Below, in pieces: positions 1 to 5,817 of a stretch of 5,817 bases of DNA. Origin of the DNA: Gammaproteobacteria bacterium (GTDB lineage: Bacteria > Pseudomonadota > Gammaproteobacteria > JABDGN01). The first letter of the stretch is position 1, and every line of letters starts with the position of its first letter. Under the pieces are notes generated by a model. That model saw nothing but the letters and a program-made list of their open reading frames with translations. It made no database searches and was not told the DNA's origin. The DNA is taken from contig JAESTO010000137.1 in NCBI GenBank assembly GCA_016763565.1, forward strand, positions 1-5,817, read 5' to 3'. The position numbers and the translations under genes are program-made.

Positions 1-11
1 ATCATAAATTT

Positions 12-1367
12 ATGATCACTATGATGATCTTATGTTCCGGCATTGGTGGCATTTTATATGGCTATGATGTTGGCGTCTTCTCTGGTGCCATGCCCTTTAT
101 CAAACAATTGCTTTTTCCCCATTTATCGACACAAGCGATGACTATAAAAATAGGCATCTTAGGCGGTGCCGTATTTGGTGGGGGGCTAATCGGCACCCTC
201 ATTACGGGTTACTTATCTGATCGCTTTGGTCGACGCACCATGATTATCGCCGCCAGTTTATTATTTATCTCTGGCATTATACTGATTTTATTTGTTTCCA
301 CTTTTTGGGAATTATTGGCTGCGCGCATTGTTTTAGGTATCGCTGTCGGTGTTGTATCAGTCGCAGTGCCGTCCTATTTAACCGAAATTGCGCCGACGGC
401 TATTCGCGGCAAAAGTGTGGCTATTTTCCAAGTATTCTTAACGCTAGGCATTTTATTAGCGTACTTAGTCGATTTATATTTCACACCGTCGGGTAATTGG
501 CGAGCAATGTTTGCAGTGATTGCTATACCTACATTCATACTACTCATTAGTATGATAGTACTACCCGAATCACCTCGATGGTTAGTGTCACACATAAAAA
601 TTAAAAAAGCGATGGCGGTACTTGGCAAAACCCGTTCGCCCGTTGAGGCCCATCAAGAAATGCAAGAGATTATCGCAAGCTTAAAAGAAAAGCGTTCTCA
701 CTGGGCTGATTTGTTTCAAAAGCGCCTAGCTTTGCCACTATTCTTAGCAATATTCGTTGCAGTATTTAATCAATTTACCGCAATCAATGCCTTTCTCCAA
801 TACGCACCTAGCATATTTAAAAGTGCAGGCTTAGCCTCTAATGTTGGTGCGATTAGCAGCACCATTTACCTAGGGAGTGTAAATTTTATTGTAACCATCA
901 TTTCGCTGTTCTTAGTCGACCATGTTGGACGACGCTTATTATTGATAGCCGGCACTGCCGGCATTGTGTTGTCGTATGTTTTTCTTGCCGTTACCAGTGG
1001 CATGGCTTTCTCTGCTCACACGCATAGTATCCTAGCATTAATTGGCTTGCTCAGTTTCGTGGCCTGTTTTGCCATAGGACCAGGCGTGGTAGTTTGGTTA
1101 GTGCTATCTGAATTATTCCCTACGGAAATCAGGGGTAAAGGTATTGCCCTAAGCCTATTTGCGAGTTCATTGAGTGCATGGTTAGTCACCACCTTATTTC
1201 TACCCCTCAAAAATTATTTAGGTTTGAGCGGTAGCTATTGGTTATTTGCTGCATGCACTGTCATATATTGTGTCGTGGTTCTGGTATTGTTGCCAGAAAC
1301 GAAACAAAAATCATTAGAACAAATACAACGGGAATTACAGCAACGTTCGAAAAAAATTTGGCATTAA
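12..1367 (+). CDS. MFS sugar porter (sugar:H+ symporter-like)
   Basis: An inner-membrane transporter of the sugar porter family of the major facilitator superfamily (relatives: XylE, GalP, AraE), probably a proton-coupled importer of a sugar or polyol. Family signatures appear in order: GYDVGVFSG (residues 17-25, with the proton-coupling Asp19 equivalent to XylE Asp27), SDRFGRR (69-75), TEIAPTAIRGK (124-134), PESPRWL (185-191), NQFTAIN (253-259), DHVGRR (303-308), WLVLSELFP (362-370) followed by RGK (374-376), and PETK (428-431). Twelve hydrophobic segments are expected; a central charged loop lies near residues 195-238. The 451 residues are only slightly short for the family. There is no stop upstream in frame and no Shine-Dalgarno before the ATG at 12, so the real start may lie before the window. 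Several sugar-site residues differ from XylE, so the substrate cannot be named. It ends in TAA, overlapping the stop of the convergent small gene. Confidence 0.9.
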   Translation: MITMMILCSGIGGILYGYDVGVFSGAMPFIKQLLFPHLSTQAMTIKIGILGGAVFGGGLIGTLITGYLSDRFGRRTMIIAASLLFISGIILILFVSTFWELLAARIVLGIAVGVVSVAVPSYLTEIAPTAIRGKSVAIFQVFLTLGILLAYLVDLYFTPSGNWRAMFAVIAIPTFILLISMIVLPESPRWLVSHIKIKKAMAVLGKTRSPVEAHQEMQEIIASLKEKRSHWADLFQKRLALPLFLAIFVAVFNQFTAINAFLQYAPSIFKSAGLASNVGAISSTIYLGSVNFIVTIISLFLVDHVGRRLLLIAGTAGIVLSYVFLAVTSGMAFSAHTHSILALIGLLSFVACFAIGPGVVVWLVLSELFPTEIRGKGIALSLFASSLSAWLVTTLFLPLKNYLGLSGSYWLFAACTVIYCVVVLVLLPETKQKSLEQIQRELQQRSKKIWH

Positions 1368-1522
1368 TCACGTAGCTTAGCGATAGCAGCATGCTTAGCG
1401 ATTTCTTTTTTTTCTGACGGTGAGTTGGTAGGATGTTGGCGATTAAAATTTAACAAAAATTTATCAACATCGCTAACAAACCCTTGGGGTTCACCCAATA
1501 TTTTTTTGAGTACTTTAAACAT
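1364..1522 (-). CDS. Small conserved protein, 52 aa (CBU_0585-like?)
   Basis: A 52-residue basic protein of unknown function with no signal peptide or membrane segment. It begins MFKVLKKILG, continues FVSDVDKFLLNF (about residues 15-26), has a Ser/Pro-rich turn followed by SEKKEIAKH, and ends KLRD. The VSDVDKFL...P..S..E..K......LRD layout resembles, from memory, a family of very short Legionella/Coxiella proteins (CBU_0585 family); this link is recall, not a search. The frame is also open from an ATG at 1552 (62 aa). I prefer the ATG at 1522, because a TATAAT box lies at 1563-1558, which would place transcription initiation close to 1552, and because AGGATAACTGAG upstream of 1522 offers a modest ribosome site. 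It converges on the sugar porter, sharing two bases of the two TAA stops. Confidence 0.6.
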   Translation of the reverse strand: MFKVLKKILGEPQGFVSDVDKFLLNFNRQHPTNSPSEKKEIAKHAAIAKLRD

Positions 1523-1557
1523 TATTTTCTCAGTTATCCTAGAAATGGTCATTGTGT

Positions 1558-1563
1558 ATTATA
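1558..1563 (-). promoter_or_regulatory. Candidate -10 box for the 52-aa gene
   Basis: A perfect TATAAT on the minus strand lies 36 bases upstream of the preferred start of the small gene. No convincing -35 hexamer is seen 16-18 bases further upstream. The same bases read TATTAT on the plus strand (1557-1562), so the short space between the two divergent reading frames could hold back-to-back promoters. Confidence 0.35.
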
Positions 1564-1570
1564 AACCAAT

Positions 1571-1578
1571 AGGAGAGG
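1571..1578 (+). promoter_or_regulatory. Shine-Dalgarno before the SDR remnant
   Basis: AGGAGAGG is the strongest ribosome-binding sequence seen in the window. It sits 7-10 bases before the ATG at 1586. It precedes a frame that starts in the middle of a dehydrogenase domain, which suggests that it is the original gene's site, now joined by deletion to an internal segment. A chance match is also possible. Confidence 0.5.
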
Positions 1579-1585
1579 TTAAGGT

Positions 1586-1951
1586 ATGATAACGCGCAAT
1601 ACGGGGACCGTTATCAATATCAGCTCAGTTACTAGCCGGGAAACCTTTCCTAACCATGCAACTTATGGTGCAACGAAATTTGCAGCGCATGCCCTCACAG
1701 AAAATATGCGTGAGGAAGTTGCCAGCCATAATGTGCGCTTTATCACTAGGACTCCCGGAACCGTTGAAACAGAATCGCTGAGTCATACAACATCCACCCG
1801 TATTAAAGAAGGCTATGAAAGCTAGAAGAGCGAGATCGGTGGTGTGTTAACGCCAAACGGGATTGCTCGCACTATTATTTTTGCCTATCAACACCCACAA
1901 CAGGTTTGCATGCACGAAATCGTTGTCGCAGCAACGCGCCAAGCTCCCTAA
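1586..1951 (+). pseudogene. Short-chain dehydrogenase/reductase remnant, truncated and interrupted by TAG
   Basis: This is the C-terminal half of an SDR-family NAD(P)-dependent oxidoreductase of the YdfG-like group. From the ATG, residues 8-15 read GTVINISSV-like sequence with the catalytic Ser14. The YxxxK pair follows as Tyr27 and Lys31 in TYGATK, at the usual 13-residue spacing from Ser14. PGTVETE (57-63) is the post-catalytic PG motif. The reading frame stops at TAG (1823-1825). The same frame then continues with a typical SDR C-terminus, KSEIGGVLTP, IARTIIFAYQHP and EIVVAATRQ, to a TAA at 1949-1951. Relatives usually have Trp at the TAG position (GYEAWKKEIGG), so a single TGG to TAG change explains it. 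The N-terminal Rossmann half, with the TGxxxGxG cofactor loop and the NNAG motif (about 120 residues), is absent, and an in-frame TAA lies just before the ATG. The remnant cannot be a working enzyme. The original substrate is unknown. Confidence 0.88.
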
Positions 1952-1982
1952 TTCCTACCTTAGTAGAACGAGCAAAACCCAT

Positions 1983-2019
1983 GTTGAAAACCCAGCAGGG
2001 CAGGTTTACAACCTGCTCC
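1983..2019. repeat. Overlapping inverted repeats downstream of prmC (REP-like or weak terminator)
   Basis: Two mutually exclusive hairpins share bases. One pairs 1983-1992 (GTTGAAAACC) with 2003-2012 (GGTTTACAAC), nine of ten positions matching. The other pairs GGGCAGGTT (1998-2006) with AACCTG plus C.CC (2010-2019) around a TAC loop, with one bulged T. On the minus strand, the prmC direction, each is followed by GGGTTTT after a few bases, so either could act as a weak intrinsic terminator for hemA-prfA-prmC. The GTGGGAGCAGG edge on the minus strand also recalls REP elements with a GTGG foot. Only one copy is present here, so repeat status cannot be tested. Confidence 0.4.
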
Positions 2020-2058
2020 CACAATCTTTAGCAAGACTAAAACATGACCTTAATGACA

Positions 2059-2901
2059 TTAATATGACCCACAGGTTACTCTATCGAGCCCTGCTAAATC
2101 TTGATAACAGTTAATAGCGTTAAAGCCGTTAGCACTTAAAATATCGGCTACCCGTTTAGCTTGTGCCGCACCATGTTCTAAGTATAGATAGCCCGATGGT
2201 TTTAAATATTGCGTTGCTTGTTGGGCAATTATGCAGATAGCGTCTAAACCTTCTGCACCTGAAACTAAGGCAGTTTGTGGTTCAAACGGCAAATCACCTT
2301 GTGTTAAATGTACATCATTCATAGCTATATAAGGCGGATTGCTCACAATCACATCATAATTTTTTTCTGGTAGCGCAGTACACCAATCACTTGCACAAAA
2401 TGTAATATTATTTATCGCCAAACGTTGCGCATTAGATCGGGCCAGCGCTAAGACCGGCTGACGATTATCCGATGCAATAATTTCCCAATGGGGCCGTTCA
2501 CTAGCAATAGCCAAGGCAATCGCGCCACAACCGGTGCCTAAATCAGCAAGAGTAATGCATTGATCGGCACGAAAAATTTTTAAAATTAATTCCACCAATA
2601 ATTCTGTTTCATGGCGAGGAATTAATGTATGCGAATTAATCTGTAAATCCAGAGACCAAAATTCACGACGCCCTAGCAAATAAGCAATGGGCTCGCTTTG
2701 CTGTCTACGCCTCAGCAACAGTAAGTAGCGTTTATATTGCACTTGCGTTATTATTTTTTCGCCATGCGCTAATAAGTAACTTCGTTCACATTGTAAAACA
2801 TAACTTAATAATATTTCAGCTTCTCGTTGTGGTGAATCTTGTTGCGCTAAAATTTGACAAGCCCATTGTAATAATGCCGCAATAGAGAAACTACGGGTCA
2901 T
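2059..2901 (-). CDS. prmC: Peptide chain release factor N5-glutamine methyltransferase PrmC
   Basis: A cytoplasmic SAM-dependent methyltransferase that methylates the glutamine of the GGQ motif in RF1 and RF2, improving peptide release. With the ATG at 2901 it has 280 residues, the usual PrmC length. An N-terminal helical domain binds the release factor and includes GRREFWSL (about 77-84) and TLIPRHETE (92-100). The SAM-binding motif I is DLGTGCGAIALA (120-131), and the catalytic NPPY is at 188-191. The end, DRVTCGSY, matches the family. The frame stays open to a TTG at 2907 and a GTG at 2904; the ATG is the ordinary choice. It overlaps the ancestral end of prfA by 11 bases, with no strong ribosome site, so it probably depends on translational coupling. 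Coupling would be disturbed by the broken prfA, whose current frame ends about 120 bases earlier. It ends in TAA. Confidence 0.96.
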   Translation of the reverse strand: MTRSFSIAALLQWACQILAQQDSPQREAEILLSYVLQCERSYLLAHGEKIITQVQYKRYLLLLRRRQQSEPIAYLLGRREFWSLDLQINSHTLIPRHETELLVELILKIFRADQCITLADLGTGCGAIALAIASERPHWEIIASDNRQPVLALARSNAQRLAINNITFCASDWCTALPEKNYDVIVSNPPYIAMNDVHLTQGDLPFEPQTALVSGAEGLDAICIIAQQATQYLKPSGYLYLEHGAAQAKRVADILSANGFNAINCYQDLAGLDRVTCGSY

Positions 2902-3978
2902 CACCAAATGCGGCTAGTTGATCGGCTTGGTGCTCACGCACTAAATTATCAATCACTTCATGTAAATCACCTTCCATAATTTCTGACTACTTATACAAGG
3001 TTAAATTAATGCGATGATCGGTCACACGTCCTTGAGAATAATTATAGGTGCGAATACGTTCTGAACGATCGCCACTGCCGATAAGATTACGGCGCGTTTC
3101 TGTTTGCTCGGCTTGTTGTTTGTCTTGCGCCGCTGCCAATAAACGCGACTGCACAAACTCATCGCCCGCGCACGATTTTTATGTTGTGAACGTTCATCTT
3201 GACATTCAACCACCGTACCTGTTGGCAAATGGGTAATGCGAATAGCTGAATCAGTTTTATTTACATGCTGTCCACCGGCGCCAGAAGCACGATAGGTGTC
3301 AATACGCAAATCGCCCGTATTAATATCAATCGCGTCAATTTGTTCGGCTTCAGGAATAATTGCCACCGTACAAGCAGAGGTATGTACACGCCCTTGTGAT
3401 TCTGTTGCTGGCACACGTTGCACCCGATGCGCACCTGATTCAAATTTTAGTTGTGAATACACATTACTGCCAATCACACGCGTAATAATTTCTTTATAGC
3501 CGCCATGATCACCTTCATTTGCACTCAGCACTTCTGTTTTCCAGCCTTTATTTTCTGCGTAACGCATATACATACGAAACAAATCGCCTGAGAAAATTGC
3601 AGCTTCATCGCCACCTGTACCCGCACGAATTTCTAAAAACACGTTATTATCATCGTGTTGATCTTGCGGCAATAATAAAACTTGTAATTGTTGTTCTAAC
3701 GCAGTGATTTGTTGCTTGGTTTGTGCAAATTCCTCTTCTGCTAATTCACGCATCGCTTGATCGACATCGCCCAACAACTCTTTTGCAGATTGCTGCGCAT
3801 CCTGTGCGTGCTGATAAGCATTGAAACAAGTCACCATAGGCTCTAAGTGCGCATATTCTTTTGATAGCTCACGAAAGCGATTTTGATCACTAATCACCTG
3901 AGCATCACTTAATAATGCACTTACTTCTTGATGACGATCAACAAGTATCAATAATTTGTTTTTGATTGAAGATTTCAT
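2891..3978 (-). pseudogene. prfA: Peptide chain release factor 1 (RF1) gene with frameshift and internal TAG
   Basis: RF1 recognises UAA and UAG in the ribosomal A site and triggers peptide release. The start [10 protein letters not shown] aligns with the E. coli RF1 N-terminus. Intact elements are the [12 protein letters not shown] segment (118-129), the codon-reading PAT tripeptide (190-192), and the catalytic GGQ (235-237) in [15 protein letters not shown]. After Leu275 (3154) one base is missing. The uncorrected frame adds 43 unrelated residues and stops at TGA (3022-3024), giving 318 aa instead of about 360. Reading from CAG at 3151 restores [32 protein letters not shown] and [18 protein letters not shown] follows (2989-2987, codon 331), where relatives have Leu, and then SEIMEGDLHEVIDNL and REHQADQLAAFGDDP to the ancestral TAG (2893-2891). 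Restored length is 362 codons. The start overlaps the hemA stop as TGATG. It could be a real pseudogene or two sequence errors. Confidence 0.88.
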
Positions 3979-5252
3979 CAGTTATTTTTCACGGTACATA
4001 ATTCTGTTTGTTCCAAACCCAACAATTTTTTTGACCACGCTAATAAATCTTTACGCCCTTCATGACTGGCCTTACGCATTTGTACACTAGGCGCATGCAT
4101 TAATTTTTGCGTTAGTTTTTTACCTAATGTAATGATAACATCTTCCGCAGCGTTACCATTTTTTAAGGCTAATAATGCTTTAGCCACGGCTTGGTCACGC
4201 AATTGTTCAACATGATGGCGATATTCACAAATCGCTGGCGTCGACTTTAATGAGGACTGCCATTGTTGAAAATACTGCACTTCTTCTTCAATAATCATTT
4301 CTGCCTGCTTAACAACCGATTGACGATAACGTAAATTGTCATTGGCTAATTGTTGCAAATCATCAATGTTATATAAATGAACATGAGCCAATTCGCCCAC
4401 CTGTGATTCAACATCTCGCGGTACAGCCAAATCAACAATGAATAAAGGTTGATTATCTCGCGTTTTCATCGCACTTTCTACCAACCCTTTGCCAAGAATA
4501 GGTAAAGAGCTGGCTGTCGAGGTTACCACTACATCCATCGCGGCTAAATGTTGTGGGATATCGCTGATAGTAATACTAGCACTGTCACTTTTTTCTGCTA
4601 ACTCGCGGGCATGCTCTAACGTACGATTGGCAATGGTTAAATGTTTCACGTGATGATCAACAAAATACCGTGCGACTGACTCGATAGTTTTTCCCGCACC
4701 AATTAACAACACCTTCGCTGTTGTTAAGTCGGCAACTATCTTTTCAGCCAACTGCACAGCAATATAAGCAACCGACATAGAACCTTGACCAATCTGTGTA
4801 CTATAGCGAATTTTCTTTGCTGCCGAAAACACATAAGGAAACAGATGCCCTAAACGGTCAGCAATCGTATTAACGTCAACGGCCAAGGTATACGCCAATT
4901 TTACTTGACCCAAAATTTGTGGTTCACCCAGCACCATTGAATCCAAACCGCCCGCAACACGCAATAAGTGCTTAACAACGGCCTGTTCACGGTAAATATA
5001 AAAATATTGTGTAATCTCAACGTGTGAAAGATGAAAGCGTTGCTGTAACCACCTCAACAAATCACCCTGTTCATGGGCAACGGCATAAATTTCCATACGG
5101 TTGCATGTTGAAACAATCACGGCTTCTTTAATGCCTACTTGATGAGTCAAATCTTGCAAGGCTAGCTGCAATGACGCATTATTCAACGCCACACGCTCAC
5201 GAACAGCAAGCGGCGCGGTTTTATGATTTATACCACAGACAAATAAAAACAT
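3978..5252 (-). CDS. hemA: Glutamyl-tRNA reductase HemA
   Basis: A cytoplasmic enzyme that reduces glutamyl-tRNA(Glu) with NADPH to glutamate-1-semialdehyde, the first committed step of the C5 route to 5-aminolevulinate, heme and other tetrapyrroles. The catalytic domain begins [15 protein letters not shown] (6-20) and carries the nucleophile Cys50 in [26 protein letters not shown] (102-118) follows. The NADPH-binding domain has [10 protein letters not shown] (182-191) and IANRT (207-211), then DLAVPRDVE (274-282). A helical dimerisation domain with KLMHAPS closes the protein. The frame is open to an ATG at 5303 (441 aa), but the ATG at 5252 is preferred: it gives 424 residues, puts the catalytic cysteine at 50 exactly as in E. 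coli, and removes a non-homologous 17-residue extension. No Shine-Dalgarno is visible before it. It ends in TGA, sharing a base with the prfA ATG, and leads the hemA-prfA-prmC operon. Confidence 0.96.
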   Translation of the reverse strand: MFLFVCGINHKTAPLAVRERVALNNASLQLALQDLTHQVGIKEAVIVSTCNRMEIYAVAHEQGDLLRWLQQRFHLSHVEITQYFYIYREQAVVKHLLRVAGGLDSMVLGEPQILGQVKLAYTLAVDVNTIADRLGHLFPYVFSAAKKIRYSTQIGQGSMSVAYIAVQLAEKIVADLTTAKVLLIGAGKTIESVARYFVDHHVKHLTIANRTLEHARELAEKSDSASITISDIPQHLAAMDVVVTSTASSLPILGKGLVESAMKTRDNQPLFIVDLAVPRDVESQVGELAHVHLYNIDDLQQLANDNLRYRQSVVKQAEMIIEEEVQYFQQWQSSLKSTPAICEYRHHVEQLRDQAVAKALLALKNGNAAEDVIITLGKKLTQKLMHAPSVQMRKASHEGRKDLLAWSKKLLGLEQTELCTVKNN

Positions 5253-5372
5253 AATTTTAATTAAATGATAGACAATTATTCTAGCAAGGGTGGTTGGTGG
5301 CATTTAGCTAACAAATTCACCATTGCTCTAGTATTTCAGCAAATCCGGCAATTCTACCATGTCTGATTAGCG

Positions 5373-5378
5373 ATTATA
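5373..5378 (-). promoter_or_regulatory. Candidate -10 box for the hemA operon
   Basis: A TATAAT on the minus strand lies about 120 bases upstream of the hemA ATG. It is the best -10 match upstream of the operon. No good -35 is found at 16-18 bases, and the surrounding sequence is so AT-rich that a chance match is likely. Confidence 0.25.
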
Positions 5379-5521
5379 TATTTTTAAAAACCTACGATGA
5401 TTTTTAATGGACAAAGATGCAGGCTAGGCATAACACACCTATTTATGGCTATAATTTAGCACCTATGGTGCGCAATCCAGCTCAGGCGTAAAACCAACAC
5501 AGCAGCATTAAAAGATGCATG

Positions 5522-5549
5522 TTGTTACCATTTTGGATATACTTATCAT
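5522..5549 (+). promoter_or_regulatory. Candidate promoter for the pseudopilin gene
   Basis: TTGTTA (5522-5527, four of six to the sigma-70 -35) and TATCAT (5544-5549, five of six to the -10) are separated by 16 bases. They would start transcription about 30 bases before the ATG at 5585. The placement is good, but the evidence is only hexamer similarity in AT-rich DNA. Confidence 0.3.
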
Positions 5550-5584
5550 TCGTTTATTCAAAACTGATTGTAACAATATTACCG

Positions 5585-5817
5585 ATGATTAAGCCACCCC
5601 TTAAATTATTAAATAACAACCGTAATATTTTTTTTGGCAATACACATGTGTTAGGATTCACACTGCTAGAATTGCTTATTACGCTAAGCATTGTGACCAT
5701 TTTATTGGTCATTACAGCAATAGGCATGGGCAATATCGCTAGCAAATATAGCGCAGATAAAGAAATCAAGCAATTATATGTTGCCATCAATTATGCGCGC
5801 AGCGAAGCCATAAAAAC
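5585..5817 (+). CDS. FimT/GspH-type type IV pseudopilin, N-terminal part (runs off the window)
   Basis: The start of a type IV pilin-like protein, either a minor pilin of the type IV pilus (FimT) or a type II secretion pseudopilin (GspH). The class III prepilin signal is clear: a hydrophilic leader ending in Gly24, then FTLLELLITLSIVTILLV, with Glu at position 5 of the mature protein and a long hydrophobic helix. The prepilin peptidase PilD/GspO should cleave after Gly24 and methylate the new N-terminal Phe. The mature helix is followed by INYARSEAIK, typical of FimT/GspH proteins (LQYARSEAIKRN). The frame stays open to an ATG at 5519, but that would insert hydrophobic residues before the leader, so 5585 is preferred, although no Shine-Dalgarno is seen there. 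Only 77 complete codons are visible; the C-terminal domain that would separate FimT from GspH is outside the window. Confidence 0.85.
   Translation, partial: MIKPPLKLLNNNRNIFFGNTHVLGFTLLELLITLSIVTILLVITAIGMGNIASKYSADKEIKQLYVAINYARSEAIK

Larger units (their letters stand above)
5253..5584. other. Gene-free AT-rich intergenic region between hemA and the pseudopilin gene
   Basis: No convincing coding sequence is seen on either strand; the frames are broken by frequent stops. It separates divergent genes and must carry the hemA operon promoter and probably that of the pseudopilin gene. A small perfect hairpin, GCACC-TAT-GGTGC, lies at 5459-5471 just after a TATAAT (5450-5455, plus strand) that lacks a recognisable -35. 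I do not see lolB, which is the usual divergent neighbour of hemA in many gammaproteobacteria, or any tRNA. Confidence 0.6.

Noticed and set aside
1375..1402. Direct repeat GCTTAGCGAT, two copies 18 bases apart
   Set aside because: It lies inside the small gene and encodes two IAK segments; it looks like coding repetition rather than a regulatory site.
1402..1414. T-run as terminator for the sugar porter
   Set aside because: No stable GC-rich stem precedes it, and the run is explained by Lys and Glu codons of the minus-strand small gene.
1863..2114. Plus-strand 83-codon reading frame
   Set aside because: It overlaps the SDR remnant in another frame and the end of prmC on the opposite strand, and its translation has no recognisable protein pattern.
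2902..2907. TTG or GTG start for prmC
   Set aside because: They add only two residues before the ATG at 2901, have no better ribosome site and are not needed to match the family length.
3140..3165. Programmed frameshifting in prfA, by analogy with prfB
   Set aside because: The site reads GAGTTTGTGCAG on the minus strand, with no slippery heptamer, no nearby upstream Shine-Dalgarno-like stimulator and no stop codon at the shift point. A -1 shift would still meet TAG at codon 331. A one-base loss is simpler.
5253..5303. Longer hemA starting at 5303
   Set aside because: The extra 17 residues do not resemble HemA N-termini, and the ATG at 5252 puts the catalytic cysteine at position 50 as in E. 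coli.
5304..5360. Minus-strand short frame starting MVELPDLLKY and broken by TAG
   Set aside because: Only ten residues before the stop and no family resemblance; a third internal TAG cannot be claimed from it.
5515..5592. 25-codon plus-strand frame overlapping the pseudopilin start
   Set aside because: No ribosome site and no recognisable pattern; a leader peptide cannot be supported from sequence alone.
1..5817. tRNA, rRNA, CRISPR array or insertion sequence
   Set aside because: No GGTTCGA-type T-arm with a matching acceptor stem, no regularly spaced repeats and no transposase-like frame or terminal inverted repeats were seen.

Overview
The window looks like chromosomal DNA from an AT-rich gammaproteobacterium. 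The main evidence is the minus-strand order hemA-prfA-prmC, a classic gammaproteobacterial arrangement, and the close similarity of these three proteins to their enterobacterial counterparts. A short protein at 1364-1522 recalls small proteins I remember from Legionella and Coxiella, so a host-associated Legionellales-type bacterium is a reasonable but unproven guess. Two decayed genes fit a genome under reduction.

Layout from left to right: (1) a sugar-porter MFS transporter on the + strand (12-1367), whose true start may lie before the window; (2) a convergent small gene on the - strand (1364-1522), whose stop codon overlaps the transporter's stop; (3) a remnant of a short-chain dehydrogenase on the + strand (1586-1951), lacking its Rossmann half and broken by a TAG in place of an expected Trp; (4) a short spacer with overlapping inverted repeats (1983-2019); (5) the tightly packed minus-strand operon hemA (5252-3978), prfA (3978-2891), prmC (2901-2059), with overlapping junctions; (6) a gene-free stretch (5253-5584) with only weak promoter-like signals; (7) the start of a FimT/GspH-type type IV pseudopilin on the + strand (5585 to the window edge).

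The operon joins the first committed step of tetrapyrrole synthesis by the C5 route (HemA) to translation termination: RF1 (prfA) and the methyltransferase PrmC, which modifies the GGQ glutamine of release factors. hemA and prmC are intact. prfA is not. It carries a one-base loss after codon 275 and, once the frame is restored, an internal TAG at codon 331, although the rest of its C-terminus is still clearly recognisable. RF1 is normally essential, so this is the most important observation in the window. It means either sequence error, a second prfA copy elsewhere, or real loss of RF1 with consequences for UAG reading. The SDR remnant's premature stop is also TAG, while every intact complete gene here ends in TAA or TGA. 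That is suggestive but rests on very few genes.
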